Notes: generated by a model from the letters alone, not told the origin. DNA of 13,153 nt from an uncultured Gammaproteobacteria bacterium (GCA_903921135.1 CAIXOY010000247.1:1-13153), one strand, 5' to 3'. Counted from the stretch's first letter, positions 1 to 8,156 are shown. Numbers and translations are program-made.

Positions 1-920
1 ACCAGCGGCCCGCTTGCCACGCTCCTGAACCCCAGTGATTCGGCGATGCGGCCGAGCTCGGCGAACTCGTCCGGGTGCACGAAACGCGCAACCTGCAAGT
101 GATGGCGGCTCGGCTGCAGGTACTGGCCCATGGTCAGCATGTCGACATCGTGCTCGCGCAGCGCGTGCATCACCTCGACGATTTCCTCGTTGGTCTCACC
201 AAGGCCCAGCATCAATCCGGACTTGGTGAGCACTTCCGGACGGCGCGCCTTGTAACGCTGCAGCAGGTCGAGCGACCAGTCGAAATCGGAGCCGGGCCTT
301 GCCTGCAGATAGAGTCGCCGCACGGTTTCCATGTTGTGGTTGAACACGTCCGGCGGTTCGGCAGCAAGGATGTCGAGCGCCACGTCCATGCGGCCGCGAA
401 AGTCGGGCACCAGCACCTCGACGCGGATGTCCGGGTTACGGGCACGGGTCTCACGGATGCAGTCGGCAAAATGCGCCGCGCCGCCGTCGCGCAGATCGTC
501 GCGGTCAACGGAGGTGATCACCACGTAGCGCAGACCCATCTCGGCGATCGCGGCGGCGAGGTGCGCGGGCTCGCCCGGGTCGAGCGGATTGGGCCGCCCG
601 TGCGCGACATCGCAGAACGGGCAGCGCCGTGTGCAGATCTCGCCCATCACCATGAAGGTGGCCGTGCCGCCACCGAAGCACTCGCCAAGGTTGGGGCAAC
701 TCGCCTCCTCGCACACCGAGGCGAGGCGGTTGCGGCGCAGGATCTCCTTGATACGCTCGACTTCCGCCGAGACGGGAATGCGTACGCGGATCCAGTCGGG
801 CTTGCGCAGAGGCGCCTCGGTGGGAACGATTTTCACGGGGATGCGCGCGGTTTTGTCCTCACCGCGGAGCTTCTCGCCCTGCACCACCTTGCGCGGCGTC
901 GCACGGCCCTGTTCGCTCAT
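1..920 (-). CDS. lipA: Lipoyl synthase LipA (3' end cut by window edge)
   Basis: Radical SAM enzyme that inserts two sulfur atoms into protein-bound octanoyl groups to make lipoyl cofactor, acting after LipB. About 306 codons are visible. Both iron-sulfur motifs are intact: the auxiliary-cluster cysteines C70, C75 and C81 (CEEASCPNLGEC) and the radical SAM cysteines C96, C100 and C103 (CTRRCPFC). The frame runs off the left edge at ASGPLV, which in this family comes just before the conserved C-terminal RSSYHA, so probably fewer than about 20 residues are missing. I chose the ATG at 918-920 because a GGGAG lies 9 bases upstream and the start falls just after the lipB stop, with a 22-base gap. 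No promoter is visible in that gap, so it is probably co-transcribed with lipB. The identification is firm. Confidence 0.97.
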   Translation of the reverse strand, partial: MSEQGRATPRKVVQGEKLRGEDKTARIPVKIVPTEAPLRKPDWIRVRIPVSAEVERIKEILRRNRLASVCEEASCPNLGECFGGGTATFMVMGEICTRRCPFCDVAHGRPNPLDPGEPAHLAAAIAEMGLRYVVITSVDRDDLRDGGAAHFADCIRETRARNPDIRVEVLVPDFRGRMDVALDILAAEPPDVFNHNMETVRRLYLQARPGSDFDWSLDLLQRYKARRPEVLTKSGLMLGLGETNEEIVEVMHALREHDVDMLTMGQYLQPSRHHLQVARFVHPDEFAELGRIAESLGFRSVASGPL

Positions 921-942
921 CGTGTTGCGCTCCCTGCCGGTA

Positions 943-1641
943 TCAGCCGGCGTGCTGTTCGTCGATAAGGCCGGACGGAACGTCCTGCGCCGGCATCAGG
1001 GCGGGATCATAGCCAAAGGCGCGCCGCAGCTCGGCGTCGAGGAGACGCTCCACCACACCGCGCGATACATCCGTACCCGGTGGCACCAGATCCGCAAGCC
1101 GCGTCACCGCCAGGCCCGCCATGCCGCAGGGGTTGATACGCGAAAACCCGGAGAGATCCGGCGCGAGGTTGAGGCTCAGCCCGTGATAGGAGCAGCCCTT
1201 TCGCACACGCAGCCCGAGGGACGCGATCTTGGCGCCATCCACGTAAACGCCCGGTGCCTCCCGCCTCGCCCGGCCCTCTATACCGTAGCCCGCCAGCAGG
1301 CCGATCACCGCGCCCTCGATACGATCGACCAGTTCGCGCACACCGATGCCGAGCCGGCGCAGGTCGAGCAGCAGGTAGCCGACCAGCTGGCCTGGCCCGT
1401 GCCAGGTCACCTGTCCACCACGATCCGACTGCAGCACGGGCACGGGGCCGGGGTCCAGCAGGTGCTCGGGCTTGCCGGCCTGGCCCTGCGTGAAAACGGC
1501 GTCGTGCTCCAGCCACCAGAGCACATCAGGGCTCGCCGGGCCGCGGGTATCGGTGTAGTGACGCTGTGCCCGCCAGGCGCTGAGGTAGTCGATGCGCTCG
1601 CTGCGCCAGACCTGCAATTGCGCCGGCGCGGCCGTGCTCAC
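943..1641 (-). CDS. lipB: Octanoyl-[acyl-carrier-protein]:protein N-octanoyltransferase LipB
   Basis: Transfers octanoate from acyl carrier protein to lipoyl-dependent enzyme subunits in the cytoplasm, the first step of de novo lipoylation. LipA completes the pathway. The 232-residue protein carries the RGGQVTWHGPGQ substrate-loop motif (74-85), the conserved lysine K138 in GAKIASLGLR and the acyl-thioester cysteine C172 in NPCGM, with H153 in SYHGLSLN. Its length fits the family, with a modest C-terminal extension. The start is GTG at 1639-1641, which overlaps the ybeD TGA as GTGA (1638-1641). An AGG about 7 bases upstream of the start is the best ribosome binding site. This suggests translation coupled to ybeD. 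Confidence 0.96.
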   Translation of the reverse strand: MSTAAPAQLQVWRSERIDYLSAWRAQRHYTDTRGPASPDVLWWLEHDAVFTQGQAGKPEHLLDPGPVPVLQSDRGGQVTWHGPGQLVGYLLLDLRRLGIGVRELVDRIEGAVIGLLAGYGIEGRARREAPGVYVDGAKIASLGLRVRKGCSYHGLSLNLAPDLSGFSRINPCGMAGLAVTRLADLVPPGTDVSRGVVERLLDAELRRAFGYDPALMPAQDVPSGLIDEQHAG

Positions 1642-1898
1642 AGCACCGCCTGCACCCGGCCCGTGCCCTTCAGCGCCTCGAAGAGTGCGCGCAGTTGCGG
1701 TTCGCCGGTGGCGACGATGATGACGCGCACCGAGACATAACGACCGCCGCCACTCTCGCGCAGCGTGGTGCGGTGGCGCGGAAACCCCGGAGCGTGGGCG
1801 TCGACGATCGATTCGACGAGGGCCTGGAAATCCGGGCCGGCCTCACCGACCACCGCGATGGGGTACTCGCAGGGGAATTCGATCTGCGGACGTTCCAT
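1638..1898 (-). CDS. ybeD: YbeD family protein (DUF493)
   Basis: Small cytoplasmic protein of 86 residues from the YbeD/DUF493 family, usually found between dacA and lipB as it is here. Its biochemical role is not firmly established; the fold resembles small regulatory ACT-like domains. The sequence shows the family pattern: IEFPCEYPI near the N-terminus, HAPGF in the middle (35-39), a serine/tyrosine-containing strand (RYVSVRVII) and a C-terminal VL. I chose the ATG at 1896-1898, 10 bases after the dacA stop, because it gives the normal family length. The frame stays open upstream, but that part lies within dacA. No strong ribosome binding site precedes the start, so translation may depend on coupling to dacA. 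Confidence 0.92.
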   Translation of the reverse strand: MERPQIEFPCEYPIAVVGEAGPDFQALVESIVDAHAPGFPRHRTTLRESGGGRYVSVRVIIVATGEPQLRALFEALKGTGRVQAVL

Positions 1899-1908
1899 GG
1901 GACCGGGC

Positions 1909-3120
1909 TCAGGCCTTGCCGAAAAGCTGCATGAAGAACAGCGCCAGAGAGTCCCAGAAACGCGTGAAGAAACCGCCTGCCTCCACGGGCTGCAGCGCGA
2001 CCAGCGGCTGGCTGTCGATCTCCTGACCGTCCAGCGATACCGATACGCGCCCCAGTTCCTGGCCTGCGGCAACGGGTGCCTCCACCGCGGTGTGCACATC
2101 GACAGCCAGCGCCTTGATGTCGGCCACCCGCCCGCGCGGCACCGTGATGTGCACGCCCCGTGTCACGCCCAGTTCCACGCTCTTCGCGGCGCCGCCCCAC
2201 ACCTGCGCCACGGCGATCTTTGCGCCCGGCTGCAACACCGTGGTGGTCTCGTAGAAGCTGAAACCGTAGGTGAGGAGCTTGCGGCTTTCCTCGGTGCGCG
2301 CAGCGCGGCTCGCGGTGCCCAGCACCACCGCCACCAGGCGCATGTCACCGCGCTTGGCGGAGCTCACCAGGCAGAAACCCGCCTCCTCCGTGTGGCCGGT
2401 CTTGATGCCGTCAACGCCCGGCTCGCCGAGCAACTCGTTGCGGTTCATCTGGCGGATGTTGTTGAAGCTGAAATGCGTCTGGGAATAGACGCCGTAATCC
2501 TCAGGATGATCGACGATCATCGCCCGCGAGAGCGTGGCGAGATCGCGCGCGGTGGTGTAGTGCTGGGGATCGGGCAAACCGTGCGCGTTCATGAAGTGGG
2601 TGTTGCTGAGCCCGAGACGGGCGCCTTGCTGGTTCATCATGTCGGCGAAGGCTTCCTGCGAACCGGCCAGACCCTCGGCGATGGCCACGCTCGCGTCATT
2701 GCCCGAGGAAATCACCAGCCCGTAGTTGAGATCGCGGTAACTGACATCGGAATTGATGTCGACCCACATCAGAGAGGAGCCGATGAATGCCGGGTTCTGC
2801 GCCCAGGAATTGGGGGTGATGCGAACCGTGTCTTCCCACTTCACCTTGCCCGTGCGGATGGCTTCGGAGAGCACGTAGCCGGTCATCATCTTGGTGAGGC
2901 TGGCAGGCGCCATGCGCTCGTCTGCGGCGTGCTCGGTGATGACCTTGCCAGTGTCGGCGTCGACCAGGATCCAGGCCTTGGCGGCGATCGCTGGCGGGGC
3001 GGGGATGATGGGTTGCGAGGGAGCCGCCGGGGCGGGGGCGGCATCGGGCGCGGGCTGCGCCATGCCGGGCAACGCGGGCAGCAGGAAGGCGAGGACACAG
3101 GCGAGGACGAGTCGGATCAC
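1909..3120 (-). CDS. dacA: D-alanyl-D-alanine carboxypeptidase, PBP5/6 type
   Basis: Low-molecular-mass penicillin-binding protein that removes the terminal D-Ala from peptidoglycan pentapeptides in the periplasm. Counting from the chosen start (403 residues), the active-site motifs are SLTK (74-77, nucleophile S74), SGN (139-141) and KTG (240-242). An N-terminal signal peptide (hydrophobic LVLACVLAFLLPAL, likely cleaved after GMA) is followed by a proline/alanine-rich linker of about 25 residues, longer than in E. coli DacA. The C-terminus (FFTRFWDSLALFFMQLFGKA) is an amphipathic helix of the kind that anchors PBP5 to the inner membrane. I chose GTG at 3118-3120 because GGAG lies 5 bases upstream and the signal peptide starts there. 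An in-frame start at 3186 would add 22 residues and place the promoter inside the gene. A TATAAT lies upstream. Confidence 0.95.
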   Translation of the reverse strand: MIRLVLACVLAFLLPALPGMAQPAPDAAPAPAAPSQPIIPAPPAIAAKAWILVDADTGKVITEHAADERMAPASLTKMMTGYVLSEAIRTGKVKWEDTVRITPNSWAQNPAFIGSSLMWVDINSDVSYRDLNYGLVISSGNDASVAIAEGLAGSQEAFADMMNQQGARLGLSNTHFMNAHGLPDPQHYTTARDLATLSRAMIVDHPEDYGVYSQTHFSFNNIRQMNRNELLGEPGVDGIKTGHTEEAGFCLVSSAKRGDMRLVAVVLGTASRAARTEESRKLLTYGFSFYETTTVLQPGAKIAVAQVWGGAAKSVELGVTRGVHITVPRGRVADIKALAVDVHTAVEAPVAAGQELGRVSVSLDGQEIDSQPLVALQPVEAGGFFTRFWDSLALFFMQLFGKA

Positions 3121-3138
3121 GTGAGCTCCGGGTAGCGT

Positions 3139-3159
3139 GTCGGCAGCGGCTGCGCCGAC
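3139..3159 (-). promoter_or_regulatory. Hairpin in the dacA leader
   Basis: A perfect 6-base inverted repeat, GTCGGC (3139-3144) and GCCGAC (3154-3159), is separated by 9 bases. It lies between the putative dacA -10 box and the ribosome binding site. No T-run follows on the minus strand, so it does not look like an intrinsic terminator for rlpA. It may simply be structure in the dacA 5' leader. In DNA this GC-rich a stem of this size can arise by chance. Confidence 0.3.
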
Positions 3160-3172
3160 GGGACGGCGCGGA

Positions 3173-3178
3173 ATTATA
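3173..3178 (-). promoter_or_regulatory. Putative dacA -10 promoter element
   Basis: The minus strand reads TATAAT here, an exact sigma-70 -10 consensus, in the 79-base gap between rlpA and dacA where the surroundings are very GC-rich. Transcription would start near 3166, giving a leader of roughly 45 bases before the dacA GTG. No good -35 hexamer lies at the expected 16-18 base spacing. A TG sits one base too far upstream to be a proper extended -10. The position argues for a real internal promoter that lets dacA-ybeD-lipB-lipA be expressed apart from the rod-complex genes. Confidence 0.5.
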
Positions 3179-3199
3179 CGCATCACGCGCGGGGCGGCA

Positions 3200-4135
3200 T
3201 CACTCCGTCACGACCTGCGCGGCAAGTCGTGCAGCGGCCAGGCGACGGAGCGCGTCGTCGAGTACCGCGTCGTTGGCGAGCGGCCCCACGCGCACCCGGT
3301 GCCAGCCGGCAACCGTCTGTATGGTGACATCCTGATCAAGCAGCGCTGCGAGGTTGCGCTGGAGGTTGCGAGCCCCATCGATGCTGCGGAACGCGCCGGC
3401 CTGCAGCCAGACACGGCGCTGCATCTCGCCAGCCGCCGATGATTCCGGCGCGATACCCGGATCCGCACCTGCAACGACGTCGGGCAATTCATCAGCGACC
3501 ACCGGGGCGGATTCCGGTGCACGCGCGGCCATCGCGGGCTCGTGATACTCACGACCGGCACGTTTGGCCACCCATTCGGGTGCCATCGGATCGAGCACCT
3601 CGAGTTCGAGCAGCGCGGTTCCCTTGTTGGCGTAACCGAGTCGGTAAGCCGCGGCATAGGACAGGTCGATCACGCGGTCCTCGTGGAAGGGACCACGGTC
3701 GTTGACGCGCACCACTGCCCGTTTGCCGTTCTCGAGATTGGTGACGCGCACATAGGTGGGCAGCGGAAGCGACTTGTGCGCGGCAGTCATCGTGTAGACA
3801 TCGTAGTCTTCGCCGAGCGAGGTCTTGCGTCCGTGGAACTTCGTGCCATACCAGGACCCGAGGCCACGCTCGCGGTGGCCAGGCGGGACAGGCTTCACAC
3901 GGTAGGTCTTGCCGAGGACCGTGTAGGGCGACTTGTTGCCTGCGGCCGTGCGTACCTCGGGGCGGGGAATGGCGTCCGGTACATTCGCGAGGTCTGCGCG
4001 GTAACCTGGCGTGCCGTCCTTGTCGGAGCCCGCGGGCACTGCGGCAGGACGCTCGGGAAATGCTGGTGGGCCCGAGGCGCAACCCGCGAGCAGCGCCAGA
4101 AGCGCCGCACAACCCAGGGTACGCCCTAACGTCAT
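3200..4135 (-). CDS. rlpA: RlpA-type septal lytic transglycosylase, lipoprotein with SPOR domain
   Basis: Outer-membrane lipoprotein of 311 residues that cleaves glycan strands lacking stem peptides. The signal peptide ends in the lipobox LAGC, with lipidated cysteine C19; the next residue is alanine, not aspartate, which fits outer-membrane sorting. The double-psi beta-barrel domain spans roughly 88-185 (GLGSWYG, TSLGEDYD, TAAHKSLPLP, VRVNDRGPF). E109, D112 and H120 have the same spacing as the residues reported important in Pseudomonas aeruginosa RlpA, so it is probably an active enzyme, unlike E. coli RlpA, where such activity was not found. A variable linker leads to a C-terminal SPOR domain (about 240-311, VWLQAGAF to VRVGPL) that binds denuded septal glycan. 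The ATG at 4133-4135 follows the mltB stop by 10 bases, with GAGG 8 bases upstream. Confidence 0.95.
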   Translation of the reverse strand: MTLGRTLGCAALLALLAGCASGPPAFPERPAAVPAGSDKDGTPGYRADLANVPDAIPRPEVRTAAGNKSPYTVLGKTYRVKPVPPGHRERGLGSWYGTKFHGRKTSLGEDYDVYTMTAAHKSLPLPTYVRVTNLENGKRAVVRVNDRGPFHEDRVIDLSYAAAYRLGYANKGTALLELEVLDPMAPEWVAKRAGREYHEPAMAARAPESAPVVADELPDVVAGADPGIAPESSAAGEMQRRVWLQAGAFRSIDGARNLQRNLAALLDQDVTIQTVAGWHRVRVGPLANDAVLDDALRRLAAARLAAQVVTE

Positions 4136-4145
4136 GTCATAGGCC

Positions 4146-5123
4146 TCAGGGTTGCCTGAGCGCCGCCAGGATCTCCTGGCTCAGCTGGTGCACCGCCATC
4201 GCGTAGAGCGGGCTGCGGTTGTAGCGGGTGATCACGTAGAAATTGTGGCGGCCAAGCCAGTACTCGGTTCCGTCTTCTGCCTGGAGCATGAGGGGCAGCA
4301 CGCGCTCTGCGGCGGGCAGGTTTCCGCGGGGCGAGAGCCCCAGCGCAGGCAACTCCGACACGAGCGTGTTCGGCTCCAGGCCCGGGTTCATGCGATCCGT
4401 AGCCACAGTGCCCACGGCGCTGGCCCGATCGACAACGTGTGCTCCTGCGCTCCAGCCGTGACGGTTGAAATAATTGGCAACGCTGCCGATCGCATCGGTG
4501 CGGCTGTTCCATATGTCGGCACGGCCGTCGCCGTCGAAGTCCACTGCGTAGGCGCGGAAGCTGCTGGGGATGAACTGTCCCATGCCCATGGCCCCCGCAT
4601 AAGAGCCTTTGAGCTGCAGCGCATCGAATCCCTGCTCGCGTGCCATCACGAGGAACTGTTCGAGTTCACCACCGAAGAACGCACTGCGTGGCGGGTAATC
4701 GAACGCCAGGGTGGCGAGCGCATCGATGACGCGGTAAGAGCCCATGTTGCCGCCGTAGCGGGTCTCGACGCCGATGATGGCAACGATCACCTCGGGATCC
4801 ACGCCGAAGCGCTTCGCTGCCTGTGCAAGGGATTCACGGTTCTCGCGCCAGAAGGCCACGCCGCCGTCGATGCGGGCCTGCGTGATGAAAATCTTGCGGT
4901 ACTCGCCCCAGGTGAGGCGTTTCTCGGCGGGTCGGGCAATGGCCTCGAGGATGGAGTCCTTGCGTTCGGCCTCGCCGAGCAGACGGCGCAGCTCTGCGGC
5001 CTCGAAACCGTGCTCGCGGATCATCTTCGCCTCGAAGGCGGGATAAGCCGGATGCGAGGCATACCCCGCAGCGAAGACGCTGGAGGCGAACAGAGAGAGG
5101 ATCACGGCAAGGATGCGAAACAC
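4146..5123 (-). CDS. mltB: Lytic murein transglycosylase B (MltB/SltB1 family)
   Basis: Periplasmic enzyme that cuts the MurNAc-GlcNAc bond of peptidoglycan to form 1,6-anhydroMurNAc ends. The 325-residue protein shows the family-3 lytic transglycosylase fold markers: catalytic glutamate E120 in GVETRYGG, the GAMGMGQFIPSSFRAYAVD segment, the calcium-binding-like DFDGDGRADIW (195-205) and a C-terminal NFYVITRYNRSPLYAMAV. The N-terminus is an ordinary signal peptide (FRILAVILSLFASSVFAA) with no lipobox cysteine. The product is therefore predicted to be soluble, like Pseudomonas SltB1 and unlike lipidated E. coli MltB. I chose GTG at 5121-5123 because GGGAG lies 6 bases upstream and the signal peptide begins there. 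Earlier in-frame starts overlap rodA. It lies 34 bases after rodA and just before rlpA, so two lytic transglycosylases sit side by side. Confidence 0.94.
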   Translation of the reverse strand: MFRILAVILSLFASSVFAAGYASHPAYPAFEAKMIREHGFEAAELRRLLGEAERKDSILEAIARPAEKRLTWGEYRKIFITQARIDGGVAFWRENRESLAQAAKRFGVDPEVIVAIIGVETRYGGNMGSYRVIDALATLAFDYPPRSAFFGGELEQFLVMAREQGFDALQLKGSYAGAMGMGQFIPSSFRAYAVDFDGDGRADIWNSRTDAIGSVANYFNRHGWSAGAHVVDRASAVGTVATDRMNPGLEPNTLVSELPALGLSPRGNLPAAERVLPLMLQAEDGTEYWLGRHNFYVITRYNRSPLYAMAVHQLSQEILAALRQP

Positions 5124-5157
5124 GTTCAACTCCCGCTTGACTGCACGACGGGTCAAC

Positions 5158-6306
5158 TCAGCCCAGCATCCGGCGACGCTCGGTTCCCACTGCCATGACG
5201 ACGCCGAAGCCGCCAAGCAGCGAAATCAGCGCCGTACCACCCTGGCTGATCAGGGGAAGCGGCACGCCCACCACCGGCAGGAGCCCCGACACCATCCCCA
5301 TGTTCACGACAATATAGACGAAAAATGTCAGCGTGAGCCCGCCGACGGCGAGCCGCGAGAAAGTGTCCTGCGCGCGCAGCGCAATCCACAATCCGCGCCC
5401 CACGAGCGCGAGGTAAAGCGCCAGCAGACCCGCCACACCGCGGAAGCCGAACTCCTCGGCGAGTACGGCGATGATGAAGTCCGTGTGTCCCTCGGGCAGG
5501 AAGTCGAGGTGCGACTGTGTGCCTCGCAACCAGCCCTTGCCCTCTATACCCCCCGAGCCGATCGCGGTCTTCGACTGGATGATGTTCCAGCCAGCGCCGA
5601 GGCGGTCGCTCTCCGGATCGAGCAAGGTGAGCACACGCTGTTTCTGGTAGTCGTAAAGGACGTAGTTCCACATGAGCGGTGCGGCCACGGCCAGCGCGGC
5701 GACGACCACTGCTATGTAGACCCAGCGCAGACCCGCCAGGAACAGCACGATCAGCCCGGCCGCGGCGATCAGCACGGCCGTGCCGAGATCGGGCTGTATC
5801 AGCACCAGCACCGTGGGGACGGCGACGATCGCGATCGTGACCATCACGTGCACCAGACGCGGCGGCAGAACGGAGGCGGCGAGGAAGCTCGACACGGCAA
5901 GCGGCACCACAAGCTTCATGATTTCGGAAGGCTGGAAACGGGGAAGGCCGGGGATTTCGAGCCAGCGCTGCGCACCCTTGGCGCCGATGCCCACCAGATC
6001 CACCGCGAGCAGCAGCAGGCAACCGAGCAGATAGGCCACGGGGGTCCAGCGCCGCAACTGCTTCACGCCGAGTTGCGCCACGCCCACCATCGCAACCAGG
6101 CCGGCCAGCATGAGCCCCGCCTGCCGCTCGACAGTGTCCATGTTTCGGCCGCTGGCGCTGTAGAGCACGACCAGCCCGTAGCCGCACAGCGCGAGCAGTA
6201 TGAGCAGCAGCCAGAAGTCGACGCGCAGGCGCTCTCCCAGCGTCGCGCCCGCACCGAAATCCTGCCCGCTGGCGGGCATCTGCCGCACGAAATCGCCGCG
6301 CCTCAC
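5158..6306 (-). CDS. rodA: Rod-shape peptidoglycan glycosyltransferase RodA (SEDS family)
   Basis: Integral inner-membrane SEDS protein of 382 residues that polymerises lipid II into glycan strands for sidewall growth, working with PBP2, whose gene lies directly upstream. Many hydrophobic segments fit the ten-helix SEDS topology. Family motifs are clear: GLPRFQPSEIMK (120-131), QPDLGTAVLI (171-180), LPEGHTDFIIAVLAEEFG (270-287), which carries the essential aspartate D276, and a C-terminal LPLISQGGTALI. The start is GTG at 6304-6306, overlapping the mrdA stop as GTGA, with GGAG 8 bases upstream. An internal ATG at codon 10 (6277-6279) is a weaker alternative. The overlap suggests coupled, roughly equal synthesis of the PBP2-RodA pair. 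Confidence 0.96.
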   Translation of the reverse strand: MRRGDFVRQMPASGQDFGAGATLGERLRVDFWLLLILLALCGYGLVVLYSASGRNMDTVERQAGLMLAGLVAMVGVAQLGVKQLRRWTPVAYLLGCLLLLAVDLVGIGAKGAQRWLEIPGLPRFQPSEIMKLVVPLAVSSFLAASVLPPRLVHVMVTIAIVAVPTVLVLIQPDLGTAVLIAAAGLIVLFLAGLRWVYIAVVVAALAVAAPLMWNYVLYDYQKQRVLTLLDPESDRLGAGWNIIQSKTAIGSGGIEGKGWLRGTQSHLDFLPEGHTDFIIAVLAEEFGFRGVAGLLALYLALVGRGLWIALRAQDTFSRLAVGGLTLTFFVYIVVNMGMVSGLLPVVGVPLPLISQGGTALISLLGGFGVVMAVGTERRRMLG

Positions 6307-8156
6307 GGGGTTTGCTCCGCAGCCGGTGCTCCGGGCAACAGATAGGCGTCCATGACCTTTCGCGCTACGGGTGCCGCAGTGGTGCTGCCGTGCTCGCCGT
6401 TCTCGACCATCACGGCCACCGCGATCCGCGGATCTTCCGCCGGGGCGAAGGCCACGAAGAGCGCGTGGTCGCGTTGGCGCTTGTCGAGTTTGGCGGAGTC
6501 ATAGGTCGCATTCTGCGCGATCCCGACCACCTGCGCCGTGCCCGTCTTGCCGGCGATGCGGTAGGAGAGGTCCTTGTTGATGGCTTTGGCAGTGCCGCGG
6601 GGACCGTGCACCACATCTTCCATTGCCTTGACGACGATATCCCAGTAGGCGGGATCCGGCATCTCCACGGTATGCAGCAACTCCGGTTCCTGCACGCCCG
6701 CACCGATGCGCTGTACCAGACGGGGCCGGTAATGACGCCCGCGATTCGCGATGGTGGCGGTCATCACGGCAAGTTGCATGGGGGTGGCAAGCATGTAGCC
6801 CTGCCCGATGCCCACGCTCAGTGTTTCGCCCGGATACCAGCGCTGTCCGATCGCCGCGAGTTTCCATGCATTCGAGGGCATCACGCCGCGCCGCTCGGCG
6901 GTCTGGTCCACACCGGTCGCGGAGCCCATACCGAAATCCAGCGCGAAATCGTGCATCCGCTGCATGCCCATGCGGTTGGCAAGATCGTAGAAGTAGACGT
7001 CGCAGGACTCGATGATCGCCTGCGTGAGGTTCACTGCCCCGCCGTGGCCCCATTTCTTCCAGTCCCGGTAGCGTCTTCCCACGCCACCCAACTGGTACCA
7101 GCCGGGATCGGGCACGGCGCTGGTGGGCGTGGAAATGCCGTAGTAAAGCCCGGCGAGCGCATACATCGGCTTGACGGTGGAGCCCGGCGGATAGAGCCCC
7201 TGGATCGTACGGTTGATCAGTGGGTGGTCCGGGGAGTCGCGGAGCAGCGCGTAGGCCGGACCGCTGATGCCGGAGACGAAGGGGTTGGGGTCGAAGCTGG
7301 GCGAACTCGCGAGCGCGATCACGCCGCCGGTCTGGGGATCGATCGCCACCACCGCGCCACGCTCCGCACCCAGCGCCTGCTGCGCCACGCGCTGCACCTC
7401 GAAATCGAGCTCCAGCACCAGATCCTGCCCGGCACCCGGATCGATGCGCTCGAGCACGCGCAGCACGCGGCCGCGCGCGTTGGTCTCGACGTTCTCGTAA
7501 CCCACGCTGCCGTGCAGCGCGTCCTCGTGGAACTTCTCGATGCCGTTCTTGCCGATCAGGTTGGTGCCGGCGTAATCGGCCGGGTCGAGCGTGGCGAGTT
7601 CGCTCTCGTTGATGCGCCCCACATAACCCACTGCATGCGCCAGCAGTTCGCCGTGGGGGTAGTGGCGTACCAGCTCCGCCTCGACCTCGACGCCCGGCAG
7701 CAGGTGACGGTTCACCGCAAGGCGCGCGATCTCTTCCTCGCTCAGGTTGAACTTGAGCGGCACCGCCTCGAAGGGCAGTTGCCGCGGCAGACGCTTGCGG
7801 AATCGCTCCACGTCGGCGCTGTCCAGCCCGATGGTGTTGCCGATCAGCGCGAGCGTCTGGTCCATGTCGCGCACACGCTCGCGCGTGACCACAAGGTTGA
7901 AGATCGGACGGTTGTCGGCCAGCACCACGCCATGACGGTCGAAGATCAGTCCGCGCCGCGGTGGTACGGGGCGCGCGTGGATGCGGTTGCGATCGGACTC
8001 GGTACGGTACTTCTCGTGATCGACCACCTGCAGGTGGAAGTAGCGCGTGAGCAGCCCGCAGGCAGCGAGCACGACCACTACGGCCGCCAGCACCGCCCGC
8101 TTGCTGAAGACGCGCGTCTCGGTCTGCGTGTCGCGGATGGAGATCTGGCCGGCCAC
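6303..8156 (-). CDS. mrdA: Penicillin-binding protein 2, peptidoglycan D,D-transpeptidase of the elongasome
   Basis: Class B PBP that cross-links sidewall peptidoglycan as partner of RodA. The 617 residues show a short cytoplasmic tail, one membrane helix (about 20-37), a periplasmic pedestal/dimerisation domain beginning with NRIHARPVPPRRGLIFDRHG (57-76), and a transpeptidase domain with STVK (326-329, nucleophile S326), SCD (384-386) and KTG (537-539). An aspartate in the second motif, in place of the more common asparagine, is usual for PBP2. Length is normal. The start is GTG at 8154-8156, 9 bases after the rlmH stop. No convincing Shine-Dalgarno sequence precedes it, but no better start fits the conserved N-terminus. 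The 3' end overlaps rodA by four bases. Confidence 0.96.
   Translation of the reverse strand: MAGQISIRDTQTETRVFSKRAVLAAVVVVLAACGLLTRYFHLQVVDHEKYRTESDRNRIHARPVPPRRGLIFDRHGVVLADNRPIFNLVVTRERVRDMDQTLALIGNTIGLDSADVERFRKRLPRQLPFEAVPLKFNLSEEEIARLAVNRHLLPGVEVEAELVRHYPHGELLAHAVGYVGRINESELATLDPADYAGTNLIGKNGIEKFHEDALHGSVGYENVETNARGRVLRVLERIDPGAGQDLVLELDFEVQRVAQQALGAERGAVVAIDPQTGGVIALASSPSFDPNPFVSGISGPAYALLRDSPDHPLINRTIQGLYPPGSTVKPMYALAGLYYGISTPTSAVPDPGWYQLGGVGRRYRDWKKWGHGGAVNLTQAIIESCDVYFYDLANRMGMQRMHDFALDFGMGSATGVDQTAERRGVMPSNAWKLAAIGQRWYPGETLSVGIGQGYMLATPMQLAVMTATIANRGRHYRPRLVQRIGAGVQEPELLHTVEMPDPAYWDIVVKAMEDVVHGPRGTAKAINKDLSYRIAGKTGTAQVVGIAQNATYDSAKLDKRQRDHALFVAFAPAEDPRIAVAVMVENGEHGSTTAAPVARKVMDAYLLPGAPAAEQTP

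Noticed and set aside
1765..3135. A 456-codon plus-strand frame antisense to dacA
   Set aside because: DacA on the minus strand has all three active-site motifs. The plus-strand product has no recognisable features.
3121..3186. A 22-residue N-terminal extension of DacA from an in-frame start at 3186
   Set aside because: It would bury the signal peptide, include the likely promoter and lack the GGAG that precedes the GTG at 3120.
5124..5157. TTGACC in the rodA-mltB gap as a -35 element for mltB
   Set aside because: No -10-like sequence lies at suitable spacing before the mltB start. Operon read-through is simpler.
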